Positions 36,647 through 44,599 of a stretch of 50,810 nucleotides of DNA are shown here, piece by piece. The position numbers were made by a program, and so were the translations under genes. The first letter of the stretch is position 1. Each line of letters starts with the position of its first letter. The DNA comes from Thermovibrio sp. GTDB lineage: Bacteria > Aquificota > Aquificia > Desulfurobacteriales > Desulfurobacteriaceae. The stretch spans positions 1 to 50,810 of the forward strand of contig WFYG01000041.1 of the NCBI GenBank assembly GCA_015490195.1. Reading direction: 5' to 3'. The notes under the pieces are model-generated. The model ran no database searches and was not told the DNA's origin. It saw only the letters and a program-made list of their open reading frames with translations.

Positions 36647-37737
36647 AACCGGAGTTTTTTCAGGAGGGAGCTCCTCACATCAAAAAACCTCTTAAGCTCT
36701 TTCTTAAAGGCCCCAAACCTTTCCCTGTTGACTTTCAGGCTGTAGCTCAGCCCGGGAAACTCTCTCTTTATCTTCTTCTCCTTAGCTACCTCTATGTCAT
36801 CCTCAGTTGGGGGGGAGACGGAGAGGAGCTCGTCTAAAATAAGCCAGCTGACAAACCGGTAGCTGGGATAACCCACAAGAAGAACTTCCACCTCATCTTC
36901 AAAGAGCCTGTAGTTGAACTGGGTGGGGTAAAGGAGTATTCCGTGTTCAGGCCTGACGTCTCTGTAGTAGTCGGCAGGAAGGCGAACCTTCAGGATAAAT
37001 GGCTCCCTGTCAAAGAGGAAAAAAACATCTTTAAACTTCTGCCTGTAGTAGTCTGGAAGGTCTACATCTGTAAAACTCAGGGCTTTCATCTTCTGAACGA
37101 GTAGAGATCTGTGCTGTTTTGTCTTTAAATCAACACTTGAAAGGTAAAAAACGCCGTTGTAGGTAAAGAGCTTTATCGGGAAAATCTCTTTCTGATAGCC
37201 TGCATAGTTAACGATAAGCCCTCTCTTTCCAACTATAGCCTTAAAAATCATCTGAAGGGTCCCGTTTGAGATAAAGGCAAACCTCTCTACGGGAACTGGA
37301 AGGTAGTCAAAGGACTCCTTTGCAATCTCTTTCTTTTCCCGATCTAAACTCTTTCCCAGCCGCTCTACAGCCCTTAAAGCAGGCTTTAAAACCTCAATCT
37401 CCCTGTATTTCCTTGGAACAAAAGAGATTAAGGTAAAGAGGGAGATGAGCTCTTCCTCAGAGTATGAAACGAAATAGGGAAAGGCCTTAAGGTTTATCCT
37501 CCACTCGTCAGGCTTTTTACCTTTTGTCCTAAAGAACCGCCTCTCAACGTACCCACCCTCTAAAAGGTCAGAGAGTGCCCTCTGAAGCCTTTTTCTTTCA
37601 GCCCGCTCCTTTCCGGAGTTTCCATTCAGAACTCTTTTCTTAACCAGCTCTTTGAAAATCTCCGTTGTTGTTATAAATTTCCCTCCCCTCTCAGAAAGAA
37701 CTTTAAGTACTTCAACAATCAGGCTGACCTTTTGCAA
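36643..37737 (-). CDS. WYL-domain transcriptional regulator
   Basis: A 364-residue regulator. Residues 1-80 form a winged helix (ITTTEIFKELVKKR, LQRALSDLLEGGYVERRF). A WYL-like ligand-binding domain spans about 155-240 (LIVNYAGYQKEIFPIKLFTYNGVFYLSSVD, where the WYL triad reads FYL), followed by a WCX-like C terminus. WYL proteins sense nucleic acid or nucleotide ligands and often regulate defence genes. Its likely operon partner is the double zinc-module protein. A divergent small membrane gene starts 50 bases upstream. Confidence 0.8.
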   Translation of the reverse strand: MQKVSLIVEVLKVLSERGGKFITTTEIFKELVKKRVLNGNSGKERAERKRLQRALSDLLEGGYVERRFFRTKGKKPDEWRINLKAFPYFVSYSEEELISLFTLISFVPRKYREIEVLKPALRAVERLGKSLDREKKEIAKESFDYLPVPVERFAFISNGTLQMIFKAIVGKRGLIVNYAGYQKEIFPIKLFTYNGVFYLSSVDLKTKQHRSLLVQKMKALSFTDVDLPDYYRQKFKDVFFLFDREPFILKVRLPADYYRDVRPEHGILLYPTQFNYRLFEDEVEVLLVGYPSYRFVSWLILDELLSVSPPTEDDIEVAKEKKIKREFPGLSYSLKVNRERFGAFKKELKRFFDVRSSLLKKLRL

Positions 37738-37786
37738 CTTCTCCCTCCCGGAAGAATATTTTAAATCAACCCTTAAAGGAGGAAAA

Positions 37787-38038
37787 TTGGAGAGGACAAA
37801 GTTTCAGAAAGTTCTGGAAATAGCGGCTTCTGTAATCGGGGTTCTGGCTCTTTTGATAACCGCCCTTGGCTACCCTCAGGTGGGCTTCGTTGTTGCTCTT
37901 TTTGCCTCAGCACTATACGCCACTTACGGCTACCTTACAAAACAGTACGGAATAATGGTCAGCTCACTCATATACGGAGCCGTTGAAGTTGTAGGTATAA
38001 TCAGGTGGGTTTTCCTGGGAGTCAACAATGGAAGTTAA
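37787..38038 (+). CDS. Small integral membrane protein, unknown function
   Basis: An 83-residue protein with three predicted helices: EIAASVIGVLALLITALG, VGFVVALFASALYATYGYL and IMVSSLIYGAVEVVGIIRW. The TTG start at 37787 follows AAAGGAGG; the upstream ATG at 37652 lies inside the divergent WYL gene. The layout resembles half-size transporters such as PnuC or SemiSWEET relatives, but no signature confirms it. It overlaps surE by 11 bases. Confidence 0.6.
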   Translation: MERTKFQKVLEIAASVIGVLALLITALGYPQVGFVVALFASALYATYGYLTKQYGIMVSSLIYGAVEVVGIIRWVFLGVNNGS

Positions 38039-38786
38039 AAAGCTGAAAATACTGCTTTCAAACGACGACGGAATAAGGTCTGACGGTTTAAAGGCGCTTT
38101 ACGAGGTACTTTCTGAGTTTGCAGACGTTGTTGTTGTTGCCCCCGACAGAGAGAGAAGCGCCATAGGTAGAGCTCTCACTCTCCACAGGCCTTTAAGGTG
38201 TGAACAGGTTGACGAGAACTGGTTTGCAGTAGACGGAACGCCAACCAGCTGCGTTTACATAGGTATCCACGCCATAATGAAAGGCCAGAAGCCCGATATG
38301 GTAATCGGCGGGATAAACAGGGGTCCCAACCTTGGGGAAGATATAACCTACTCTGGAACCGTCTCCATCGCCATGGAGGGAGCTCTCCTTGGCATCCCTT
38401 CAATCGCCTTTTCACTTGCAACATTTAAAGACTTTCTCTGGAAGGATGCAGCAGAGTGGGCAAAGAGGATAACCCTTAGAGCCTACAGTCAGGGAATTCC
38501 TGAAGGGTGCTGTTTAAATGTAAACATTCCAAACCTGCCAAAGGATGAGATAAAGGGAGTTCAGATAACTAAACAGGGAAGAAAGGACTATACAGAAAAG
38601 GTTGAAGAGAGGAGAGACCCGTGGGGGAGGGTATACTACTGGATAGGGGGAGAGGAACCAAACTGGAAGGCAGAACCGGGAACCGACTACTGGGCCGTTA
38701 AAAACGGCTACGTTTCTATAACGCCTATACACTTAGACCTTACAGACTACAGGGCACTGGAAATTCTTAAAAAATACGAGTGGTAG
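38028..38786 (+). CDS. surE: 5'/3'-nucleotidase SurE
   Basis: A 252-residue metal-dependent phosphatase that removes phosphate from nucleoside monophosphates. ILLSNDDGIRSDGL is the DD metal site; VVAPDRERSAIGRALTL, GGINRGPNLGEDITYSGTV and AMEGALLGIPSIAFS complete the family pattern. The length is standard. It is followed immediately (no gap) by the VTT-domain gene. Confidence 0.96.
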   Translation: MEVKKLKILLSNDDGIRSDGLKALYEVLSEFADVVVVAPDRERSAIGRALTLHRPLRCEQVDENWFAVDGTPTSCVYIGIHAIMKGQKPDMVIGGINRGPNLGEDITYSGTVSIAMEGALLGIPSIAFSLATFKDFLWKDAAEWAKRITLRAYSQGIPEGCCLNVNIPNLPKDEIKGVQITKQGRKDYTEKVEERRDPWGRVYYWIGGEEPNWKAEPGTDYWAVKNGYVSITPIHLDLTDYRALEILKKYEW

Positions 38787-39368
38787 ATGGAATTCCTGTC
38801 AATAGCTTTCTGGAAGAGTTTAGCCCTCAAATACGGAGTTTACGCACTGGCCTTAAACGCCTTTATTGAGGCCATCTTCTTCCCCATTCCTCCAGACGTT
38901 CTACTCTTAACACTCTCAATAACAAACCCTAAAGGTGCCTTCCTCTACGCCGCCGTAGCTACCCTCTTTTCAGCCCTGGGGGGAGTTGTTGGCTACTACG
39001 TCGGTTATTTCGGTGGGAAACCGTTGGCGGAGAGGTTCTTCGGAAAGGAGAAGGTTGCAAAAGTCCACAGGCTCTACGAGTCTTACGAGAGCTTAATCAT
39101 CCTCCTTGCAGGGTTTACACCGCTACCCTACAAGCTCTTTACAGTTACGTCGGGAGTCCTCTTTGCATCTTTAAAAAAGCTCTTCATCTTCTCTCTAATC
39201 GGAAGGGGAAGTAGATTTTTCGCCGAGGCCGCCATCATCTACTTCTTCGGAAAAGAGGTTCAGGAATTCGTTATCAGGAACATTAATATACTTTCACTTG
39301 TAGGGGGAGCTCTCCTCCTGCTGGCCTTTCTAATCTACAGAAGGTACAGAAAAGGAGTTCTGCCGTGA
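38787..39368 (+). CDS. VTT/DedA-like membrane protein, YqaA family
   Basis: A 193-residue inner-membrane protein with the VTT (SNARE-associated) core: FFPIPPDVLLL, GGVVGYYVGYFGGKPL and FTPLPYKLFTVTSGV, including the re-entrant-loop residues. Members of this superfamily move lipids such as undecaprenyl phosphate or phosphatidylethanolamine. The short YqaA subgroup is not functionally defined. It begins one base after the surE stop and overlaps the ferredoxin gene. Confidence 0.85.
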   Translation: MEFLSIAFWKSLALKYGVYALALNAFIEAIFFPIPPDVLLLTLSITNPKGAFLYAAVATLFSALGGVVGYYVGYFGGKPLAERFFGKEKVAKVHRLYESYESLIILLAGFTPLPYKLFTVTSGVLFASLKKLFIFSLIGRGSRFFAEAAIIYFFGKEVQEFVIRNINILSLVGGALLLLAFLIYRRYRKGVLP

Positions 39369-39919
39369 GCAGGAGACGGTTCTTTAAGATGCTTGGGAAA
39401 TCCTTAGTTCAGGCAGCTGCAGAGTTTACCTACGAGGTTTCAAAGCCTAACAAAACTTTCATAAGGCCGCCGGGAAGCGCCAACGAGGAGACCTTTTTAG
39501 CCCTCTGTAACAAGTGTGGAAAGTGTATAGAAGCCTGCCCTACGGGTGTTCTTGACAGGGTAAAGGAGATGAACCCGATAGTTTTTGACACCCCTTTTAT
39601 GAACTTTGAGAGCAACTACTGCGAGCAGTGTTACGCTTGTACAGAGGCCTGCCCTTCGGGAGCTCTTTCTAAGGAGAACCTAAAAAAATTCAGATACGTT
39701 GCAAAACTTGACAAAAACAGGTGCGTTGCCTTTCAGGACGTTTTCTGTCAGAGCTGCTACTGGAGCTGCCCGGAAATGGACAAGGCAATAACGTTAATAG
39801 ACTTTAACTACCCGGAGTTCCACTCAGAACACTGTAAGGGGTGTGGCAGGTGTGCACACGCCTGTCCGACAATACCAAAGTCAATAACCATCGTAAAGGT
39901 AAAGAATGAAAACTCTTAA
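39365..39919 (+). CDS. Ferredoxin-type protein with four iron-sulphur motifs (NapF/NapG/MauM-like)
   Basis: A 184-residue protein. SRRRFFKMLGKSL at the N terminus is a Tat-like twin-arginine signal. Cluster motifs appear in order: CNKCGKCIEACP, CEQCYACTEACP, CQSCYWSCP (irregular) and CKGCGRCAHACP. This architecture matches the NapG/NapF/MauM ferredoxins that carry electrons between quinol and periplasmic reductases. No catalytic subunit is nearby. The 3' end overlaps holA by 14 bases. Confidence 0.8.
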   Translation: MSRRRFFKMLGKSLVQAAAEFTYEVSKPNKTFIRPPGSANEETFLALCNKCGKCIEACPTGVLDRVKEMNPIVFDTPFMNFESNYCEQCYACTEACPSGALSKENLKKFRYVAKLDKNRCVAFQDVFCQSCYWSCPEMDKAITLIDFNYPEFHSEHCKGCGRCAHACPTIPKSITIVKVKNENS

Positions 39920-40847
39920 AGTTCAGGAAGCCCTTAAGGAGTTAAAAGGGAAGTGGCGCTGGAAAAAGGTGCTCATCTACGGAGAGGAGAGCTACCTTAC
40001 AGACCAGTTCCTCAAAAAACTTGAAGAGAGAGAAAAACTTGAGAAGTTCTACCCCGACTCCTTAGAGGAGTTCTTCAGCTTCACAGGGAGCTCCATCTTC
40101 GGAGACTCCTCCGTTCCCGTAGTTGTTCATGCAGAGGAGCTCCCGGGAAAACTCAGAAAAAAGGCAGAGAGAGAAAGATTCGTTAAAAAACTGAAAAGCC
40201 TTGATTCCTTTGTGGTTGCAGCCTTCAGCAACTTAGACTACAGAACGCTAAAGGGAGAGCTCTTCTCGGCAATCTCCGAAGTAGTAGATGTTACAGTAAT
40301 CTCTGAACCGCTATCCCAAAAGACAACGCTGGGGTTGATAAAGAAAAAGCTGTCTCAGAAGGGAACAGTAAAGCCTGAGGTTCTAACGATAATAGCAGAG
40401 AAAGTCGGGAACGACCTTTGGGAACTGAAGAACGAAACAGACAAACTCCTCTGCTATCCCGGAGAGCTAACCGAAGAGGTGGTGGAGCTCCTTCTAACAA
40501 GCACTCCGAAATTTGACCCGTTTGAAATCCTCTACACTCTGCTAGAGGGAAAGAGAGACCAGTTCATCTCCCGAGTTTTATACCTTATCGCCGAAGGAAC
40601 AGACCCACTCCAGCTGATAGGACTGCTCCAGACTCAGGTTCGCCAGCTGGTAAAGGTTGCGTCAGGTCAAACGGTAAAGCTGCCACCTCAGGCGTTAAAC
40701 AGAGTAAAACAGTACAGCAGGAAACTGGGAGTTAAAAAAGGGTTGAAACTTCTTAAACTCCTAAACGAGACAGAGTTTGCGATAAAAACCGGAAAGTCAA
40801 CGGGAGAAGAAGCTTTAACTTCTCTGGCCTTCAAAGACGTTGACTGA
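39906..40847 (+). CDS. holA: DNA polymerase III subunit delta
   Basis: A 313-residue clamp-loader subunit. KVLIYGEESYLTDQFLKKLE near residue 22 is the degenerate P-loop of HolA, and LIKKKLSQKG, GNDLWELKNETDKL and the C-terminal LGVKKGLKLLKLLNETEFAIKTG stretch match the three-domain delta fold. The delta subunit opens the beta clamp. It starts inside the ferredoxin gene. Confidence 0.88.
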   Translation: MKTLKVQEALKELKGKWRWKKVLIYGEESYLTDQFLKKLEEREKLEKFYPDSLEEFFSFTGSSIFGDSSVPVVVHAEELPGKLRKKAERERFVKKLKSLDSFVVAAFSNLDYRTLKGELFSAISEVVDVTVISEPLSQKTTLGLIKKKLSQKGTVKPEVLTIIAEKVGNDLWELKNETDKLLCYPGELTEEVVELLLTSTPKFDPFEILYTLLEGKRDQFISRVLYLIAEGTDPLQLIGLLQTQVRQLVKVASGQTVKLPPQALNRVKQYSRKLGVKKGLKLLKLLNETEFAIKTGKSTGEEALTSLAFKDVD

Positions 40848-40883
40848 AACTATAAATTTCCTTCAAAACCTTAAGGAGGTTAT

Positions 40884-42164
40884 ATGCACACACTCCTTGC
40901 TTTCGTAGTCGCCCTCGGAATTCTCATATTCGTCCATGAGCTCGGTCACTTTATTGCCGCAAGGCTTTTCGGAGTTAGAGTAGAAACGTTCTCCATCGGA
41001 TTCGGTCCCAAACTTTTTAAGTTCCGCTGCTGTGAAACTGAATTTGCAGTTAGCCTTATTCCACTTGGTGGATACGTAAAAATGGCCGGAGAAGACCCGG
41101 ACAAGCCGGCAAAGTCCCCCGACGAGTTCTACGCAAAACCGCCCTGGCAGAGAATTGTAATAGCCCTTGCAGGTCCCATCATGAACCTCCTTTTAGCCGT
41201 CATCTTCTTCGCAACCTCGTACACAATCGGCAGGTACATCCCCTCCTATCAGGTTGAAGCTGCAAAGGTGGGGTTCGCCCTCTCTAAAGGAGTTCCGCTA
41301 AAGCCGGGAGACGTTATAGTTGAGGCAAACGGAAAGCCGGTTAAGAACTGGAAGGAACTCCAGCAGATAGTAGCCCTGAATCCCAACAGGGAGATTACTC
41401 TGGAGGTAAAGAGAGACGGAAAACTTGAAGAGGTGAAAGTTCACACCGGAATGGACAAAAACGGCGTGGGGACTCTTCCGGTAATTCCAGCAATAAAGCC
41501 AACAATAGGAAAGGTCATAAAGGGTTCTCCTGCAGAAAACGCCGGACTGAAACCAGGAGACGTTATCCTGAAGATAAACGGAAAAGAAATAACCCGGTGG
41601 GAACAGGTTGTTGAACTGATAGGGAAGAGTAAAGGGAAGCCTGTTAAACTCTTGATTTTGAGAAACGGGAAAACCCTTAAGATAACTGTAAAGCCCCACC
41701 TGAACGAAAAACTGGGAAGGTACACGATTGGAATCGTTCCAAAAATCAACCTGGTATTTGTAAAGTACTCTCCACCAGAAGCCCTAAAGAAGGGAATAGA
41801 GGAGTTTAAGAACCAAACGGTTCTCTTCTTTACGTTCCTCTACAAACTGATTACAGGCCAGGCCTCCATTAAGAGCCTTGGAGGTCCCATACTCATTGCA
41901 GAGGTTGCAGGAAAAGCTGCAGAGGCTGGAATCTCAAACTTCATCTACTTCATGGGCTTCATCAGCCTCCAGTTAGGTTACTTCAACCTGCTACCCCTTC
42001 CCGTTTTAGACGGTGGACTGATACTCCTGTTCCTTATAGAGCTCCTCAGAAGAAAGCCTGTATCTCCTCAGTTTAGAGAGAAGTTCCAGCAGGTTGGACT
42101 TGCCCTGATAGGCCTTCTTATGGCAATAGTCTTCTACAACGACATTATGAGGCTGGTTCACTGA
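40884..42164 (+). CDS. rseP: Site-2 zinc metalloprotease RseP
   Basis: A 426-residue intramembrane protease that cleaves anti-sigma factors and leftover signal peptides. The zinc motif HELGHF (His18, Glu19, His22) is in the first helix. FSIGFGPKL and LIPLGGYVKMAGED follow. Two PDZ domains lie at about 125-195 and 200-275, and the second metal motif is NLLPLPVLDGG near residue 370. The ATG follows AAGGAGG, and the stop overlaps the tlyA start by one base. Confidence 0.95.
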   Translation: MHTLLAFVVALGILIFVHELGHFIAARLFGVRVETFSIGFGPKLFKFRCCETEFAVSLIPLGGYVKMAGEDPDKPAKSPDEFYAKPPWQRIVIALAGPIMNLLLAVIFFATSYTIGRYIPSYQVEAAKVGFALSKGVPLKPGDVIVEANGKPVKNWKELQQIVALNPNREITLEVKRDGKLEEVKVHTGMDKNGVGTLPVIPAIKPTIGKVIKGSPAENAGLKPGDVILKINGKEITRWEQVVELIGKSKGKPVKLLILRNGKTLKITVKPHLNEKLGRYTIGIVPKINLVFVKYSPPEALKKGIEEFKNQTVLFFTFLYKLITGQASIKSLGGPILIAEVAGKAAEAGISNFIYFMGFISLQLGYFNLLPLPVLDGGLILLFLIELLRRKPVSPQFREKFQQVGLALIGLLMAIVFYNDIMRLVH

Positions 42165-42985
42165 TGGGAAAGAAAGAGAGGTTAGATAAAGTTTTAGTTG
42201 AAAAAGGGCTTGTTAAGAGCCGTGAGAGGGCAAAAGCCCTGATAATGGCGGGAAAGGTCCTTGTTGACGGGAAAGTTGTTGACAAGGCGGGAGCTCCTGT
42301 CTCCCCAGATTCAAAAATTGAGATTAAGGGAGAGGACATCCCTTACGTTTCCCGTGGAGGCCTTAAGTTAAAAACGGCAATAGACGAGTTCGGCCTCAAC
42401 GTTGAGGGCTTCACCTGCTTAGACGTTGGAGCCTCCACCGGCGGGTTTACAGACTGCCTCCTCCAGCACGGAGCAAAAAAGGTTTACGCGGTAGACGTTG
42501 GAAAGGGACAGCTTGACTGGAAGCTGAGAAACGACGAGAGAGTAATCTCAATTGAGGGTTTCAACGCAAGGTATTTAACGGAAAAAGATGTTCCGGAAAA
42601 GGTTGACCTGATAGTTATTGACGTTTCATTTATCTCTTTAGAGAAGATCCTTCCGGTAGTTAAACAGTTTTTAAAACCGGGGGCAAAAATCGTTGCACTG
42701 ATAAAGCCCCAGTTTGAGCTGACAAAGAGGGAGGTTGACAGGGGTAAAGGAGTGATAAGAGAACCGGAGCTCCACAGAAAGGCCATACTAAAAATTCTCA
42801 ACTTTGCCCGTTCAATCGGCCTCTACCCCGAAAAACTGACCCTATCAAAACCCCGAGGCCCTAAAGGGAACAAAGAGTTTTTAGTCCTTCTCTCTCAAAG
42901 AGCTGAAGACAATAAAATAAGCGAAAAAACTGTAGAAAGAGTAGTTTATAATGATCATAATTTAACAGAAAATTTAAAGTTATGA
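42164..42985 (+). CDS. tlyA: TlyA-family rRNA 2'-O-methyltransferase
   Basis: A 273-residue protein with an S4 RNA-binding domain (residues 4-60, RLDKVLVEKGLVKSRERAK) and an FtsJ-like methyltransferase (LDVGASTGGFTDCLLQHGA, SFISLEKILPV, ALIKPQFE). TlyA methylates 16S and 23S rRNA and sets capreomycin sensitivity in mycobacteria. The C terminus after about residue 245 is AT-rich and lacks family features, possibly a junction extension. Confidence 0.9.
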   Translation: MGKKERLDKVLVEKGLVKSRERAKALIMAGKVLVDGKVVDKAGAPVSPDSKIEIKGEDIPYVSRGGLKLKTAIDEFGLNVEGFTCLDVGASTGGFTDCLLQHGAKKVYAVDVGKGQLDWKLRNDERVISIEGFNARYLTEKDVPEKVDLIVIDVSFISLEKILPVVKQFLKPGAKIVALIKPQFELTKREVDRGKGVIREPELHRKAILKILNFARSIGLYPEKLTLSKPRGPKGNKEFLVLLSQRAEDNKISEKTVERVVYNDHNLTENLKL

Positions 42986-43370
42986 ATTCCCATAGTTCAG
43001 GTGGAAAAATATCACTGTTAGGAACAGCTATAGCTGCTATCATAGCTGTATCCATGTCAGAAAGGTGTTTTTCTTGAAAATAATAGCTCACGATTTAAAA
43101 GATTTTGCCCAAAAAGGAAAAAATGCATAAAAATCCTTTGGGCAGGAATAACTTCTTTTGGAGCCATTTGTATTTTTGCTTGATGCGATATCCTGTAGTA
43201 TAGTGGAACTATGTTCCAATAATCAGTTTAATAGCTGGTATGATATTCTTATCATGCCAACTGTTTCCTTAGGAGAGTTTGTTTACTTAAAAATTTGGGT
43301 AATTTTTACAATACTTTCCTATTTTTATTTGAGCTTAAATCCCTCAAATTCTGAAAAGAAAAATACATAA
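42982..43370 (+). pseudogene. Decayed AT-rich small membrane-protein gene
   Basis: An ATG at 42982 overlaps the tlyA stop (ATGA) and encodes 31 residues with a hydrophobic helix (SLLGTAIAAIIAV) before a TGA at 43075. A neighbouring frame then gives a basic stretch and a second helix (ILWAGITSFGAICIFA), and a third frame (the one containing 43158-43370) gives a third helix (IWVIFTILSYFYLSL). Joined by two frameshifts these would form a roughly 125-residue three-helix protein. The stretch is much more AT-rich than its surroundings. It accounts for the only stretch over 300 bases (42986-43324) without an intact gene. A set of separate tiny ORFs is the alternative. Confidence 0.4.
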
Positions 43371-44584
43371 ACATTGTGAAATCCCCTTCTTCTGTTCCTG
43401 TCGGCTCCCCTGAAGATTACAACGTCTATTCCAAGCTCTCTACAGACAGGGCAGCTGCACTTTTTCCAGATTTTGCTCTCAAGGAGCTCCCTATAGAGCT
43501 CCCTGTATCTCTCCTCTTTAAACTCGTTCCTCAAAAAGAGCCTGTCGTAGGCGATTATCTCCTCAAGGAGCTCCCCGTAGTCCTTTAACTCTCCCCTGTC
43601 ATACTCCCTCAAGCCCTTTAAAATCCTCCTCTCCATCTCTTCAACGTTTAAAGGGAGCTCCCTTGCCTTTTTCCTGAGCCTGGGGTTTTTACAGTCTGGA
43701 ACCCTTATAGATGAGTACCAGTTTCCGTCAACTCCTAAATAGTTCTTCGTTGCCTTGAGCCAGGCTTTCCTTAAATAAGAAGCGCTGTCAAAACTGTAGA
43801 TTGACAGATCTCTCATAAGAGGAAGGAGCTCCCTCCTCAAAACCCCCAAAAGGTGGAACTTCGCCTTTTTCAAAAGCCCTTTCTCTTTCAGAGCTAAAAG
43901 GAGCTCCGCAATAAACTCCGTTCTCCTTGGAACAAGCCCCCCAAGGGCTATAAAGTCGTATCCCATATCTATCAGGTTTCCAACGCTGTCTGTGTAGGTC
44001 TCAACTGAGTAGCCCTGAGCTGCCCCAACTGGGTGAAAACCTTTAGCCTTCTTTAAGAACTCCTCTCCGTTTTCAAGGCTTATCTGCCTTCTGAACTCAA
44101 GCTCCTCCTCAGAGAGCTCTATCTTTACCTTTCCCCTGCTCCTCTTTTTGCTCTTATAAGAAAAAACCTCTTCTTTCCCCTCTTCAACTAAAATCACGTC
44201 TGAACAGATGTGATCAACGGAAATTCCGTAAGAAAAACCTAAAAGGGAGTAAGTCTTAACCGCCTCATCAACAGATAAGAGAGGCTCCTTTTCGTTAACG
44301 TAGGTAAAGGCCCCGCAGTCTCCCATAACGGGAAAACCCAAAGAGTCAACCCTCAAATACTCCTTAACGTTCTCAATCCCCCTTATTGTCGGCCTTCCGT
44401 TAACCTTTAAGAGTTTCAGCTTGAATTCAAACATACCAAGGCTCAAGAGGATTCCGTCGTAGGGGGGCGGTTTAAATATCTCGTGGGCAAAGAGAGAGTT
44501 CTCATAGCCTCCAGAGTAGGTATCTGTAATCGGGTCAAAATCTCTGTGAACCCAGTCTTCCCAGTAGGGGAGGAAGAACTTCAT
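43325..44584 (-). CDS. dpdA: DpdA-like transglycosylase for 7-deazaguanine insertion into DNA
   Basis: A 419-residue relative of tRNA-guanine transglycosylase. MKFFLPYWEDWV, GDCGAFTYVNEKEP (Asp89, matching the general acid/base Asp of TGT), ALGGLVPRR (about 213-221) and YSFDSASY (Asp266, matching the TGT nucleophile) are present. The zinc site is Cys376, Cys378, Cys381 and His403, ending in RNRRRGFHNVYVF, a stretch typical of DpdA rather than tRNA enzymes. DpdA exchanges guanine in DNA for preQ0-type bases in phages and in bacterial dpd islands. It is the last gene of a three-gene operon behind a helicase-nuclease and a DUF6884-like gene. The precursor would have to come from host queuosine genes outside the window. 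All catalytic residues appear intact. Confidence 0.8.
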   Translation of the reverse strand: MKFFLPYWEDWVHRDFDPITDTYSGGYENSLFAHEIFKPPPYDGILLSLGMFEFKLKLLKVNGRPTIRGIENVKEYLRVDSLGFPVMGDCGAFTYVNEKEPLLSVDEAVKTYSLLGFSYGISVDHICSDVILVEEGKEEVFSYKSKKRSRGKVKIELSEEELEFRRQISLENGEEFLKKAKGFHPVGAAQGYSVETYTDSVGNLIDMGYDFIALGGLVPRRTEFIAELLLALKEKGLLKKAKFHLLGVLRRELLPLMRDLSIYSFDSASYLRKAWLKATKNYLGVDGNWYSSIRVPDCKNPRLRKKARELPLNVEEMERRILKGLREYDRGELKDYGELLEEIIAYDRLFLRNEFKEERYRELYRELLESKIWKKCSCPVCRELGIDVVIFRGADRNRRRGFHNVYVFFFSEFEGFKLK

Positions 44585-44599
44585 CGGCCACTCCCGGCT

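Noticed and set aside
43158-43370. Independent 70-residue plus-strand gene
   Set aside because: No ribosome binding site, the start lies within another helix-coding fragment, and it overlaps dpdA; it is better explained as part of a decayed gene.
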